The position numbers were made by a program, and so were the translations under genes. Positions 1 through 9,117 of a stretch of DNA of 64,000 bases are shown here, one piece after another. The stretch comes from an uncultured Acetatifactor sp. Its GTDB lineage: Bacteria > Bacillota > Clostridia > Lachnospirales > Lachnospiraceae. The notes beneath the pieces are model-generated. The model saw only the letters and a program-made list of their open reading frames with translations, did not search any database and was not told where the DNA came from. The stretch lies in the NCBI GenBank assembly GCA_910586215.1, contig CAJUGH010000013.1, positions 36,161 to 100,160 on the forward strand. Direction: 5' to 3'. Positions within the stretch are counted from its first letter, which is position 1; every line of letters starts with the position of its first letter.

Positions 1-1473
1 CTAATGGCAGAGGAGTTGGTGCTGGTTCAATATACTTATACAGCAGCATTATTGATGACATCAGCTACGTTATGTCTTTATACGATGGATTTTCGACTTT
101 TTTTCACTGGGCGAGGAATATGGAAGTATATATGCATATTGCTTCAGTTTTTGCTGGCATATTGCATGAGGACGGAAATATTCCTTTTTTTGCTTCCATT
201 TGTGCTAATTTTAACAGTAGTTAAATATTATAAGGAAAATGGAATCAGAATAAATGGGGATGCAATATGTAAATGGGGAATTATCTGGGGAAGCATGATA
301 GCATTTGTGATAGGCATGCAGTGTATGAATAACTATGGATATTCAAAGGAAGGTTGGAAGGAGTATAAGGAATTTGACGCTTATAGAACACAGCTATATG
401 ACTTCCTGGAACTGCCACCCTTTAAGGAAAACGTTGATTTTTATAGATCTATTGGTTTATCAGAGATTCAATATGAACTTTTAGACAAATATAATTTTGC
501 TTTGGATGACAGGATTACAGCAAATACCATGAAACAGGTGGTAAATTACATAAATGAAAAACGGCTTGCAGGATATAGCGGGTTGAAAAAATTTTATTGG
601 AAAAATTTTACATTGCCTTTACGGGAAGGACTATGGTCATATAGCCATCGATGTCTCATGGATCCTATAGTCTCACAGGATGACTATCCATGGAATGTAA
701 TCTGTATGACACTATATCTTCTTTTTCTGCTTCTGACCTGTTTTTCTAAGAAGTGGATTCAGTTGCTCTGGATAGGGGGGATATTTTCTGTTCGTACAAT
801 TCTCTGGCTGTATATTATCTTGAAGCAGAGAACACCGGTCAGGGTGACTCATTCTTTGTTTATTATGGAGATAGTATGTCTGTTGTTACTGATCATAGAG
901 GGGATGGTATGCCAGGCCAGACAGGGAAAAAAACTCTATATATGTGATCGTGTGCGAAGAGCATGTACAGTTGTTTTTTTGGTGATGGCTGGTATTTGGA
1001 TGATAACAGGATGGTTGAAATTTCATATAGAGTATATGGATATAAAAGAAAATAATAATTGCTGGGCTAGGTTAACGCAATACTGTCATGAAAATGAAAA
1101 CGATTTTTTCTTTATTGATGTATACTCTTCAGTGAATTTTTCTGAACGTATGTTCAAAACAAAAGCAATAAAAGCAGATAATTATGATATATGCGGTGGA
1201 TGGTTGTCAAAAAGTCCATTATCAGATGAAAAATATTCACGATTTGGGATATCTTCTGTAGAAGATGCACTTATAAATAATCAAAGGGTGTATTTTGTCA
1301 TTACGCATAAGGAACCAATAGATTGGCTCATTCAATATTATCGGGAAAAGGGGATACAAATAGAGGTCAATTTGCAGGAAGTAATAGCAGGTCAATTTGA
1401 TGTATATAGTCTAACGGCATGTGAGACATCTGCACAATCAGACTATCAAAGTAGAATACTTGATGGCTTATAA
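1..1473 (+). CDS. Polytopic membrane protein, 5' end outside window (partial)
   Basis: The frame is open to the left edge (codon CTA at 1-3), so the true start is missing. The 489 residues after the Met at 4 end with TAA at 1471-1473. Hydrophobic segments are visible near residues 10-25, 43-70, 95-112, 235-255, 258-277, 288-305 and 325-345, followed by a soluble tail of about 140 residues. Many membrane helices plus an extracytoplasmic tail suit GT-C glycosyltransferase-like or surface-polysaccharide proteins, but I see no diagnostic catalytic motif and do not assign a reaction. The gene is AT-rich with many ATA, TTA and AGA codons, unlike most of the window, which suggests it belongs to an acquired surface locus extending to the left. 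Confidence 0.75.
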   Translation, partial: LMAEELVLVQYTYTAALLMTSATLCLYTMDFRLFFTGRGIWKYICILLQFLLAYCMRTEIFLFLLPFVLILTVVKYYKENGIRINGDAICKWGIIWGSMIAFVIGMQCMNNYGYSKEGWKEYKEFDAYRTQLYDFLELPPFKENVDFYRSIGLSEIQYELLDKYNFALDDRITANTMKQVVNYINEKRLAGYSGLKKFYWKNFTLPLREGLWSYSHRCLMDPIVSQDDYPWNVICMTLYLLFLLLTCFSKKWIQLLWIGGIFSVRTILWLYIILKQRTPVRVTHSLFIMEIVCLLLLIIEGMVCQARQGKKLYICDRVRRACTVVFLVMAGIWMITGWLKFHIEYMDIKENNNCWARLTQYCHENENDFFFIDVYSSVNFSERMFKTKAIKADNYDICGGWLSKSPLSDEKYSRFGISSVEDALINNQRVYFVITHKEPIDWLIQYYREKGIQIEVNLQEVIAGQFDVYSLTACETSAQSDYQSRILDGL

Positions 1474-1612
1474 TGATTGGCATAGATAGAACTTTAAAAG
1501 AAGGTGTTTTTATGCAATATCTAATGAGTGCATAAATAGATCAAACTTGTAGAATATGGATCATGAGAGGACAGAGCCATGCATTGGGGCATGCTGTATT
1601 TTTCTGGATTCA

Positions 1613-1642
1613 GTCATACCCCTTGAAAATCCTTCATACAAT
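1613..1642 (+). promoter_or_regulatory. Sigma-E-like sporulation promoter of spoIIID
   Basis: GTCATACC (1613-1620), then a 14-nt spacer, then CATACAAT (1635-1642). The second box matches the known mother-cell sigma-E -10 consensus and the first resembles its -35 box. It lies 29 nt before the TTG start of spoIIID, a gene transcribed by sigma-E in Bacillus. The match is read from sequence; the sigma factor is inferred. Confidence 0.65.
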
Positions 1643-1671
1643 GGTAAAAAGTATCCCACGGGGGTTTACCG

Positions 1672-1935
1672 TTGAAGGATTATATCGAAGAGCGTGCCAT
1701 CAGCATTGCCAATTATATCATTGACAGCAACGCCACAGTCAGACAGACAGCGAAGACGTTTGGAGTGTCGAAAAGCACGGTACATAAGGATGTAACAGAC
1801 AGGCTGATGCAGATCAATCCCACCCTGGCAAAGCAGGCCAGACAGGTGCTGGATGTGAACAAATCGGAGCGTCACATCCGGGGGGGACTTGCCACAAAGG
1901 AGAAATATCTGCACCAGCACGGCAGTATGGTGTAA
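1672..1935 (+). CDS. spoIIID: Sporulation transcriptional regulator SpoIIID
   Basis: An 87-residue DNA-binding protein, close to the 80-95 residues usual for SpoIIID. The helix-turn-helix spans about residues 17-42, with the core QTAKTFGVSKSTVHKDV, and the basic C-terminal tail is conserved in the family. SpoIIID switches mother-cell gene expression between the sigma-E and sigma-K stages of sporulation. The start is TTG at 1672 (first residues KDYIEERA), because no ATG or GTG in frame precedes it; the GGGGG run at 1660-1664 is a weak Shine-Dalgarno. It is a single gene between a sigma-E-like promoter and a terminator at 1959-1998. It marks the host as an endospore former. Confidence 0.93.
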   Translation: MKDYIEERAISIANYIIDSNATVRQTAKTFGVSKSTVHKDVTDRLMQINPTLAKQARQVLDVNKSERHIRGGLATKEKYLHQHGSMV

Positions 1936-1958
1936 AAGTTCAAGTTACAGGGAAATGG

Positions 1959-1998
1959 AAATCCACCGGCAGACAGGAAAGCTGCAGGTGGATTTTTT
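1959..1998 (+). terminator. Intrinsic terminator of spoIIID
   Basis: AATCCACC pairs with GGTGGATT, with an inner GCAG/CTGC pairing, followed by a run of six T at 1993-1998. Confidence 0.85.
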
Positions 1999-2007
1999 GC
2001 GCTTCTA

Positions 2008-2036
2008 TTTACATAATAATCTATTTGAGCTATAAT
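2008..2036 (+). promoter_or_regulatory. Sigma-A promoter of the flavodoxin gene
   Basis: TTTACA (2008-2013), 17-nt spacer, TATAAT (2031-2036). It lies 46 nt before the ATG of the flavodoxin gene. Confidence 0.75.
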
Positions 2037-2082
2037 AAATGCAAATTAGAACCATGAGGCCATTAAAAGCGGGAGGCGGTCA

Positions 2083-2535
2083 ATGGATACAATTATAATA
2101 TATGAATCCACCCACCATGGAAACACGAAAAAGCTGGTAGATGCAATTTCGAGGGAGTATGGAGTCAGAGCGGTAAATGTGGAGGAAACCATGAATATGG
2201 ACTTTTCTTCCTGCGACTTGATTGGCATTGCGTCAGGTGTGGCATTCGGGAAATTTTATGAGAAGGCAGAGCGGTTTGCAGCGGAGAAACTTCCGGAGAA
2301 TAAGAAGGTATTCTTTCTGTATACATGTGGGAATGACAGTGGAAAATATGCCGCTTCGGTTTCCGCAAAAGCCAGGGAGAAGAACTGCCAGGTTCTTGGC
2401 GTATATGGCTGCCGGGGTTTTGATACCTTTGGACCCTTTAAGTTGGTGGGTGGTATTGCCAAAGGACATCCGACACAGGAGGAAATAGACGGAGCAGTGA
2501 AATTTTACGGGGGACTGACGATAGAGGGAAAATGA
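2083..2535 (+). CDS. Flavodoxin-like FMN protein
   Basis: A 150-residue short-chain flavodoxin-fold protein. The N-terminal strand followed by STHHGNTKK (residues 9-17) is the FMN phosphate-binding loop, and the YTCGNDSG region (about 86-93) corresponds to the second FMN-contacting loop. Such proteins carry low-potential electrons in the cytoplasm of anaerobes or act as small flavodoxin-type oxidoreductases; the partner cannot be read here. The start ATG 2083 has GGGAGGCGG just upstream. It is a single transcription unit with its own TATAAT promoter, and its codon use matches the GC-rich bulk of the window rather than the AT-rich neighbours. Confidence 0.88.
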   Translation: MDTIIIYESTHHGNTKKLVDAISREYGVRAVNVEETMNMDFSSCDLIGIASGVAFGKFYEKAERFAAEKLPENKKVFFLYTCGNDSGKYAASVSAKAREKNCQVLGVYGCRGFDTFGPFKLVGGIAKGHPTQEEIDGAVKFYGGLTIEGK

Positions 2536-3096
2536 GGGTAGCTGGTCGAGTTACCGGAGGAGCATTTGGGATGGAATTTCCAGTGGCCAGTACGGGAGGA
2601 CCACTACTACGGAATCTCCATTATATGCACCATTTATCAAAAAATGAGTTTATAGAACATGATAGAATCCGCGCTTCGCAAGGACTCTATTGTCATGAAT
2701 AAAGGCGTGTAGCCAATGGCGTGAATCCAGCAAACGTCAAAGCTATACGCTCTATTTTTGTCTAATCACCCACCAGCAGGAAGGCACAGTGGAGAGGGCT
2801 TTGCAGGAGCAGAAGGCATTGCCGGAAGCCGTGATGGACATACGTCTACCATATAGGGCAGACATCTATCCACCAGAGAGAGGTAGGGATAGAGAAGGAG
2901 ATAGGGAGAGAGCACAAATGAAATCAAGCAGTCTTATCTTTCCCGTATTATATTTTTTTTAGGGCGATCAAAACGAGGGAAAGCAGATGTACAAACTGGT
3001 GGCGCTTGTCCAGGACAGACTGAAGCGAAGCATAGACCCAGGCAGCGCAGACATTTGGCGAATGCCGCGAGGGGTGCAAAGCAGAATAACGAAAGG
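2536..3096 (+). other. Gene-poor gap with a family E hairpin and one possible 37-residue ORF
   Basis: No established gene is visible. A hairpin at 2651-2703 pairs CATGATAGA with TCTATTGTCATG and shares the 17-nt string TCTATTGTCATGAATAA (2686-2702) with the inverted-repeat element at 62163-62301. A small ORF at 2987-3100 (ATG, 37 residues, GAGGGA upstream) ends in a TGA that overlaps an ATG at 3097 in frame with the ABC gene. It resembles no family I know. The rest looks like decayed sequence. Confidence 0.5.
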
Positions 3097-3108
3097 ATGA
3101 GATTTATT

Positions 3109-4937
3109 ATGAATGGTGCTGTGCCTCTGAAGAATAAGAAAGTTAAGCCAAAGTACAATCTATTTCAGAATAGTGTATATATGATCAGATTTGCATGGGA
3201 AAAACGCAAGGGGGTATTGTGGCTTTGTCTGATATTGGCCATTTTAGCAGTTCTGGAAAACCTGCTTAGTGTACTTGTTACGCCAGTCATTTTATCTGCA
3301 GTAGAGGATGCTGTGCCGATAGGGCAGTTATTCATGACTATTCTGTTATTTGGATTAACGCTGATGTTAGTTAGTACGGTAAATACTTATTTTGATACGA
3401 AAATACCGTTTGAACATGCTTCTTTTAGGATAATTTTAACTTCTCAGATTTCAAAAAAAATTACAACAATATCTTATCCCTTAACAGAAGATCAAGATAT
3501 ACATAAAATGCTGGACAGAGCAACAATGGCTGTTATAGATGCTAATTCTGCTACACAAGCCATATGGATTACAATGACGAAACTTCTTACTGATAGTCTT
3601 GGCATTGTAATTTATCTTTTCTTACTTTCATCTCTTGATTTTTGGACTATTTTTCTTGTTTTTATCACATCCGTTATCGGATTTTTTTTAAACAGGAAAA
3701 TGAGTGGCTGGGGATATCGTCATCGAGAGGAAGAAGCAGAATATTCACGGCATATGAAATATGTATCTAACAAGGCAGGAGAAATCTCTATTGTTAAGGA
3801 TATTCGTATGTTTGGTATGAATAACTGGCTGGAGGATGTGTACAGGAGTAATATGCATTTGTTGCGTTCATTTATTTCCCGAAGGGAGAAGGTCTATATC
3901 TGGGGTGACATTATCAATGCTGTTTTAACTTTTGCGCGAAACGGCATAGCATATATTTATTTGATAGGACTGGTACGAAACGGTGGGATATCTGCTTCCC
4001 GGTTTTTGCTTTGCTTTACAGCGGTTGGAGGCTTTGCCGTATGGGTAAATGGAATTCTCTCGGGTTTTATAGATCTGTATGGACATAGTCTTGAAATCAC
4101 TACCATGCGGGAATTTCTTGAGTATCCGGAAACTTTTATCTTTGAAGGAGGAATTCCCCTGGAACCAGATGTAAATAAATCTTATCAGATCAAGCTGAAA
4201 AATGTTTCTTTCCGTTATCCAAAGGCAGAGCGAGATACTTTGAAGAATATTAATCTGACCATTCAGCCAGGTGAAAAGTTGGCGATTGTAGGACTCAATG
4301 GTGCAGGTAAGACAACGCTTGTCAAGCTGATTTGTGGTTTTTTGATCCAACAGAAGGTGAGATATTATTAAATGAAGAAAATATAAAAAAGTATAATCGA
4401 AGGGATTATTATCGCCATTTTTCTGCCGTTTTTCAGGATTTTTCAATTTTACCGGTTACTTTGGCAGAAAACATTTCTCAGACCGAATTGATTGATATGG
4501 AAAAGATGCGTAATTGTGTGGAAAAGGCAGGTTTGATTGAAAAAATAGAGAGCCTGCCACAAAAGTATGATACGCATCTTGGCAAAGAAATATTTGAGGA
4601 TGGTATTGAGTTTTCAGGAGGTGAAACTCAAAGTCTGATGCTGGCCCGTGCATTATACAAAAATGCACCTGTTATTATTCTTGATGAGCCAACTGCTGCT
4701 CTTGATCCTATCGCTGAAAGTGAAATGTATCATAAATATCATGATTTGACTGATGGTCGGACATCTGTATATATTTCCCACCGTCTTGCTTCAACGCGCT
4801 TTTGTGACCGAATTGTTTTAGTTGGTGATGGTGGGATTTTAGAAGAAGGTACCCACGACAGTTTGATACAGCAAGGAGGTAAGTATGCAGAGCTATTTGA
4901 GATTCAAAGTTATTATTATCAGGACAAGGAGTATTAG
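3109..4937 (+). pseudogene. ABC exporter (TMD-NBD), frameshifted in the Walker A region
   Basis: The two reading frames together encode one exporter half-transporter of about 609 residues: six membrane helices in the first 330 residues, then a nucleotide-binding domain with GLNGAGKTT (Walker A, about 395-403), Q-loop VFQDF, signature FSGGETQS, Walker B VIILDEPTAALD and H-loop ISHRLAS. The frame breaks at a run of six T (4338-4343). A seventh T would restore GGT TTT TTT GAT, reading GFFDPTEGE as expected for the family. As written, translation ends at 4371 shortly after Walker A. The start ATG 3109 has AAGGA at 3094-3097; ATG 3097 is an alternative. The gene is AT-rich and followed by a second exporter, so the pair was probably a heterodimeric peptide or drug exporter. 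A sequencing error is possible. Confidence 0.85.
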
Positions 4938-5027
4938 GTTTTACAAATAATCAGAATACAGTATATAGGGATGGCAATTTTTGATGCCTTTGGGAAAAAA
5001 GTTTTTTAATAGAGGAGGGTAGCAGGT

Positions 5028-7451
5028 ATGTCTCAAAAACAAAAAAATAGCAAAATTTATTTATATGAAGCAATTTGTTTAGGCATTCGGGGCTACCGAT
5101 TATGGTGGAAGAAGTATCCAATGATGTTTTGTTCTTCCATCGCCTATGCCGTGGTGGGGGCGTTAACTCCGTATGTTTCAATCTATCTTACGGCGCAGAT
5201 CATTAACGAAATTGCTGGAGAACGAGATTCCTCTATCTTGCTACAATTAATATTCATCACGTTGTTTTCAGCATTGTTTCTTGCCTTGCTCAACGCGGGA
5301 GTTACACGGTGGAAAAACTATGAATATGCGGGGCAGTGGCATAAACGAGATAAATTTTATACTGAGAAACTGCTATCTATGGATTTTTGCAGTATTGATA
5401 ATCCTCATATTCATCAACTGATTGCTCAGATAAAACAAAATGAAGATTGGTTCGGATGGGGGCTGGGGAGGCTGTTAAAAAGTTTTGAATCATTTTTAAA
5501 TGCCCTGGTCACGATTGTAGGAGCGGTAGTATTAAGTTTCTCACTGTTTACATGCAATGTTCCACAAAGTGCTGGAAGGCTGACAGTTTTGAATCATCCG
5601 CTTTTTATAATTTTGATTGTTGCTGCTATGCTGAGTGTAACACTGATTGTGCCGATGTTAACAAATAAGGCCAATTCTTATTGGGCAAATTTCGCCGATG
5701 ATGTAAAAATGTGTACGCAGTATGAGTCGTATTTTAGTAAGTTGGTACAAAATCTTTCACTTGCATTAGACATGAGGACATACCGCCAGGACATGATAAG
5801 TGAAAAATATTATAACGATAGCGTTAGGTTAGCTGACCGCTCAAAAACAACTCTTGCCCCAATGAGGTTGTTTCATTCTGCATCCACAGCAGTGGGTCAT
5901 ATAGTTACTGTCATTATTTATCTTTTTGTATGTCTTAAGGCATGGGGAGGGGCATTTGGTGTTGGTTCGGTCACTCAGTATATTTCAGCCGTTACTTCGA
6001 TGTCAAGAGGAGTATCAGGATTGCTTAGGTTTTTTGGTGATCAGCAGAATAATGCTCCGTTTTTAAAGAGTGTATTTGCGTTTCTTGATACTCCAAATAC
6101 TATGCGCTATGGTGATCTTTCTGTTAAACAATTCCCTGAGGACAAGTACGAAATTGAATTCTGCAATGTGAGCTTTAAATATCCATCGTCAGAAAAGTAT
6201 GCCTTAAAAAATCTTTCGCTTCGGCTTACATCTGGGCAGCGTCTTGCAGTAGTTGGACAAAATGGATCTGGCAAAACTACATTTATCAAACTTCTTTGCC
6301 GAATGTACGACCCTACTGAGGGGGAGATTTGCCTTAATGGGATTGACATACGCAAGTATGATTATCAACAGTATATAAATATTTTCAGTGTAGTGTTTCA
6401 GGACTTTAACCTTTTGGCGTATGGTCTTGGGCAAAATGTTTCTGCTGCAGCGAAATATGATGCGACTAAGGTTAGGGATTGTCTCATCAGGGCTGGTTTT
6501 GGAGAATGTCTTAAGGATCTGCCAAAGGGCGCCAGTGTGCCGGATATTGCACTACTGCCAAATATCGCCATCTTTTTTGGTGTCACCATTGATGAACTGT
6601 TCCAGATCCCCAATGAGGCAGAATTTGAACGGATTGAGAACCTGGTGGTACAGGAGAGGCAGATCAGTCAGGAAAAATTTACACACTACAAGAAATTCCT
6701 GGAGGATATCATTGAAAAGGAGCCGCGGAACATGCGTGCCTATCTTTGCCTGGCATATTTATACAATCACAGGGCCCGGGGCGATCATGAGATTGCCGGG
6801 GAGTATGCCAGGAAGGTATTGGAACTGGATCCCGATGAAAAGGGAGGCTGGGTGGCATACCTGGAAGCACGGGGCGGTGTCTGTGGGGATGAGTGGTATG
6901 ACAATCATTTTGAGGTGATAGAATTTTTTAAGGATTTTCTGGGAAAAAATCCAGGAAATTACAGGGGGCTTTATGCCATCATTGAAAATCTGCTGGATGA
7001 TGGGCGATATGACGAGGCCATTCCCTACATTGAACAGATGAAAACTGTGGCAAGGACCCAGCAATATGAGGTGTATATGGGGGATGTGATGCTGGGGAAA
7101 GGACACCTGGAGAAAGCATTGGAATATTGGGATGCGGCGGTGGAACACTATCCAGAGCGGTGGCAGGCATTTTGTGACAGGGCAGACCGCCTGAAAAAGC
7201 TGGGCAGGTTTGAGGAGGCCCTGGCTGATTATGAGACCTGCTTTATTATGCAGGAACCGCCAAGGCTTACGGACGGCCTGCATTCCATGGCACAGGTGCA
7301 TGAACAGCTGGGGGATTTTGATGGGGCCATCCAGGACAGAAAGCGCATCATCAAATGTCTCCGGGAGGAGTACCATACTTTTTCGGGAGAGGCGATTGAC
7401 GAGCAGAAGCGGGAGATAGAACGGCTAAAAAAGAGGAAGGCTTATTCTTAA
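5028..7451 (+). CDS. Chimera: ABC exporter truncated in its NBD, fused in frame to an XRE-regulator C-terminus with TPR repeats
   Basis: An 807-residue ORF with two unrelated halves. Residues 1-501 are an ABC exporter: membrane helices, then an NBD with GQNGSGKTT (about 410-418) and VFQDFNLLA, stopping at KDLPKG before any LSGGE signature, Walker B or H-loop. Residues 502-807 begin ASVPDIALLPNIAIFFGVT, the end of an XRE helix-turn-helix domain whose DNA-reading part is missing, and continue as TPR-like repeats up to KKRKAYS. Composition switches from AT-rich to GC-rich at the join (about 6525-6531). The shared AAGGGC is what both parents could contain (ABC LPKG; HTH WEKG), so a microhomology deletion is the likely origin. 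The ABC half cannot be a complete ATPase. The start ATG 5028 has GAGGAGGG. Whether the fusion is made or useful is unknown. Confidence 0.88.
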   Translation: MSQKQKNSKIYLYEAICLGIRGYRLWWKKYPMMFCSSIAYAVVGALTPYVSIYLTAQIINEIAGERDSSILLQLIFITLFSALFLALLNAGVTRWKNYEYAGQWHKRDKFYTEKLLSMDFCSIDNPHIHQLIAQIKQNEDWFGWGLGRLLKSFESFLNALVTIVGAVVLSFSLFTCNVPQSAGRLTVLNHPLFIILIVAAMLSVTLIVPMLTNKANSYWANFADDVKMCTQYESYFSKLVQNLSLALDMRTYRQDMISEKYYNDSVRLADRSKTTLAPMRLFHSASTAVGHIVTVIIYLFVCLKAWGGAFGVGSVTQYISAVTSMSRGVSGLLRFFGDQQNNAPFLKSVFAFLDTPNTMRYGDLSVKQFPEDKYEIEFCNVSFKYPSSEKYALKNLSLRLTSGQRLAVVGQNGSGKTTFIKLLCRMYDPTEGEICLNGIDIRKYDYQQYINIFSVVFQDFNLLAYGLGQNVSAAAKYDATKVRDCLIRAGFGECLKDLPKGASVPDIALLPNIAIFFGVTIDELFQIPNEAEFERIENLVVQERQISQEKFTHYKKFLEDIIEKEPRNMRAYLCLAYLYNHRARGDHEIAGEYARKVLELDPDEKGGWVAYLEARGGVCGDEWYDNHFEVIEFFKDFLGKNPGNYRGLYAIIENLLDDGRYDEAIPYIEQMKTVARTQQYEVYMGDVMLGKGHLEKALEYWDAAVEHYPERWQAFCDRADRLKKLGRFEEALADYETCFIMQEPPRLTDGLHSMAQVHEQLGDFDGAIQDRKRIIKCLREEYHTFSGEAIDEQKREIERLKKRKAYS

Positions 7452-7752
7452 AGGCCTCTAAAAGGTAAAGGCTGAAAAATATCTTTCAATATTGGTTCCT
7501 GTCGGGGGATATCGAACAGCAAAGGTCTATGGACGAAACGGAAAAAGCATGGTATGATTTTCTGGATGCAGGTTGTGGGCAAGGCTTTTCTCGGAATCGA
7601 AGATTTCGTGGAATTGGTTTGTGTCGGCTGCGCCTACATGGTATGTGCATGGACAAGGAAGGTACTGGCCAGAATAGGGGTGAAAGATCTGTTATGCCAT
7701 TGACAGGGAAGCCGCGGCACAGAGGAGTCACGGTGGAAAGGGAAGAGTTGCT
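7452..7752 (+). other. Gap before the VWA gene; no clear gene
   Basis: Holds overlapping open frames without a convincing ribosome binding site. The most protein-like is 7554-7703 (49 residues, hydrophobic centre around VELVCVGCAYMVCAW), which I cannot assign. No terminator or promoter is obvious. Confidence 0.3.
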
Positions 7753-9117
7753 ATGGAGAAAGAGGGACAGGCATCTACAGGAGGGAAGACAGCATCCCTT
7801 GCTGCACAAGTGATGGAACTTGCCTACAGTGACATATTGATTCATATGCGTTTCTTTGACGTGGCATTGGCAGGGCTGCATCCGGCTGCCAGGCCGGGAC
7901 TCCAGGGAATTGCCACGGACGGGAAGGCCTGTTATTATGACCCGGTGTATGTGCTGCAGTGTTACAGGCAGGATCCGGGAATGGTGGTCAGGTGCTGTCT
8001 GCACATGCTGCTCCATTGCGTCTTTTTCCACCATTTCCGGTATGACAGGCTGGACCGGGAGGCCTGGGACCTGGCGGCAGACATTGCCGTGGAAGGGGTC
8101 AGTCTGGAACTTGGCCTGGAAGGGGCCTCTCTGGACCGGGACAGGGAGGCTGCCGGGGCATTGCAGGTGCTGAAGGAAGAGGCAGGGGGGATCACGGCAG
8201 AGCGGCTTTACCGGTATTTCAGGCAGATGCCGCCCTCTGCTGGTGAAAAGGAGCGGTACAGGAAGCTGTTCTGCCGGGATATCCATACGCTCTGGGTGCC
8301 GGCGCAGCGGCTGGAGGCGACAGAGGAGCAGTGGAAGAAGATCAGTGAACGGGTGAAGGCAGATTTGAAATCCTTCACCCGGGCCAGGACCGGACTGGCA
8401 GACCTGGAGAAGAACCTGGAGGAAGCCACCAGGGACAGGTATGATTATGGACAGATCCTCAGAAAGTTTGCGGTGATGGGAGAGGACATGCAGGTAAATG
8501 ATGAGGAATTCGATTATATCTACTATATGTATGGACTGGAGCATTATGGGAACCTGCCGCTGGTGGAGCCTCTGGAATACAAGGAAAGTGAGAAGGTGAA
8601 GGAATTCGTTATCGCCATAGATACTTCTGCCTCCTGCCGGGGTTCCCTGGTCAGGGCTTTCCTTCGCAGGACGTATTCCATTTTGAAGAGCGGCGAGAAT
8701 TTTTTTACGAAAATCAATGTACACATTATTCAGTGTGATAACCAGGTACAGAGCGATACGAAGATAACAGGAGAGGAAGACTTTGAAAAATTTGTCAAGT
8801 TTGGGAAATTGAAAGGATTCGGGGCCACGGATTTCAGGCCGGTGTTTGCCTATGTGGACAAGCTGAAGGGGCAGGGAGAGTTTGAGAACTTAAAGGGGCT
8901 GATCTATTTTACGGATGGCTACGGCATCTATCCGGAACGGATGCCGGATTACCAGGTAATATTCGCGTTCCTGGAGGAGGATGAACACAGGGCCCCAGTG
9001 CCTCCCTGGAGTATAAAGGTACTGTTGGAGGAAGAAGAACTGGAAGGGGAAGAACTGGGAATCACCAGAAGGACAGGGATCCAGGAAGAAAGAATCCAGG
9101 CAGAGGTAACAAGATGA
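7753..9117 (+). CDS. Metallopeptidase-like (DUF2201-type) protein with C-terminal VWA domain
   Basis: A 454-residue cytoplasmic protein. The N-terminal half resembles the putative metallopeptidase domain that precedes VWA-like domains in bacteria. The zinc motif reads HMLLH (84-88) followed by HH (93-94), so the glutamate expected in HExxH is methionine and catalysis is doubtful. The C-terminal half is a VWA-like fold with an intact MIDAS: DTSAS (290-294), the GATD threonine, and FTDGYG. VWA proteins of this kind work with MoxR-type AAA ATPases, as here: the next gene overlaps by ATGA at 9114. The start ATG 7753 follows GGAAAGGGAAGAG. The pair probably forms a chaperone-like or metal-insertion machine with an unknown client. 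Confidence 0.85.
   Translation: MEKEGQASTGGKTASLAAQVMELAYSDILIHMRFFDVALAGLHPAARPGLQGIATDGKACYYDPVYVLQCYRQDPGMVVRCCLHMLLHCVFFHHFRYDRLDREAWDLAADIAVEGVSLELGLEGASLDRDREAAGALQVLKEEAGGITAERLYRYFRQMPPSAGEKERYRKLFCRDIHTLWVPAQRLEATEEQWKKISERVKADLKSFTRARTGLADLEKNLEEATRDRYDYGQILRKFAVMGEDMQVNDEEFDYIYYMYGLEHYGNLPLVEPLEYKESEKVKEFVIAIDTSASCRGSLVRAFLRRTYSILKSGENFFTKINVHIIQCDNQVQSDTKITGEEDFEKFVKFGKLKGFGATDFRPVFAYVDKLKGQGEFENLKGLIYFTDGYGIYPERMPDYQVIFAFLEEDEHRAPVPPWSIKVLLEEEELEGEELGITRRTGIQEERIQAEVTR

Noticed and set aside
2536..3096. Insertion-sequence remnant
   Set aside because: No transposase-like frame or terminal repeats beyond one short hairpin; called only a gene-poor gap.
4332..4937. Separate stand-alone ATPase gene with a TTG start
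   Set aside because: It lacks Walker A and continues the upstream gene exactly if one T is added.
5028..6530. Functional ABC exporter
   Set aside because: The nucleotide-binding domain stops before the signature, Walker B and H-loop.
7486..8724. 412-codon minus-strand ORF over the VWA gene
   Set aside because: The plus-strand frame has clear VWA motifs and a ribosome site; the minus frame is His/Pro/Gln-rich antisense of GC-rich codons.
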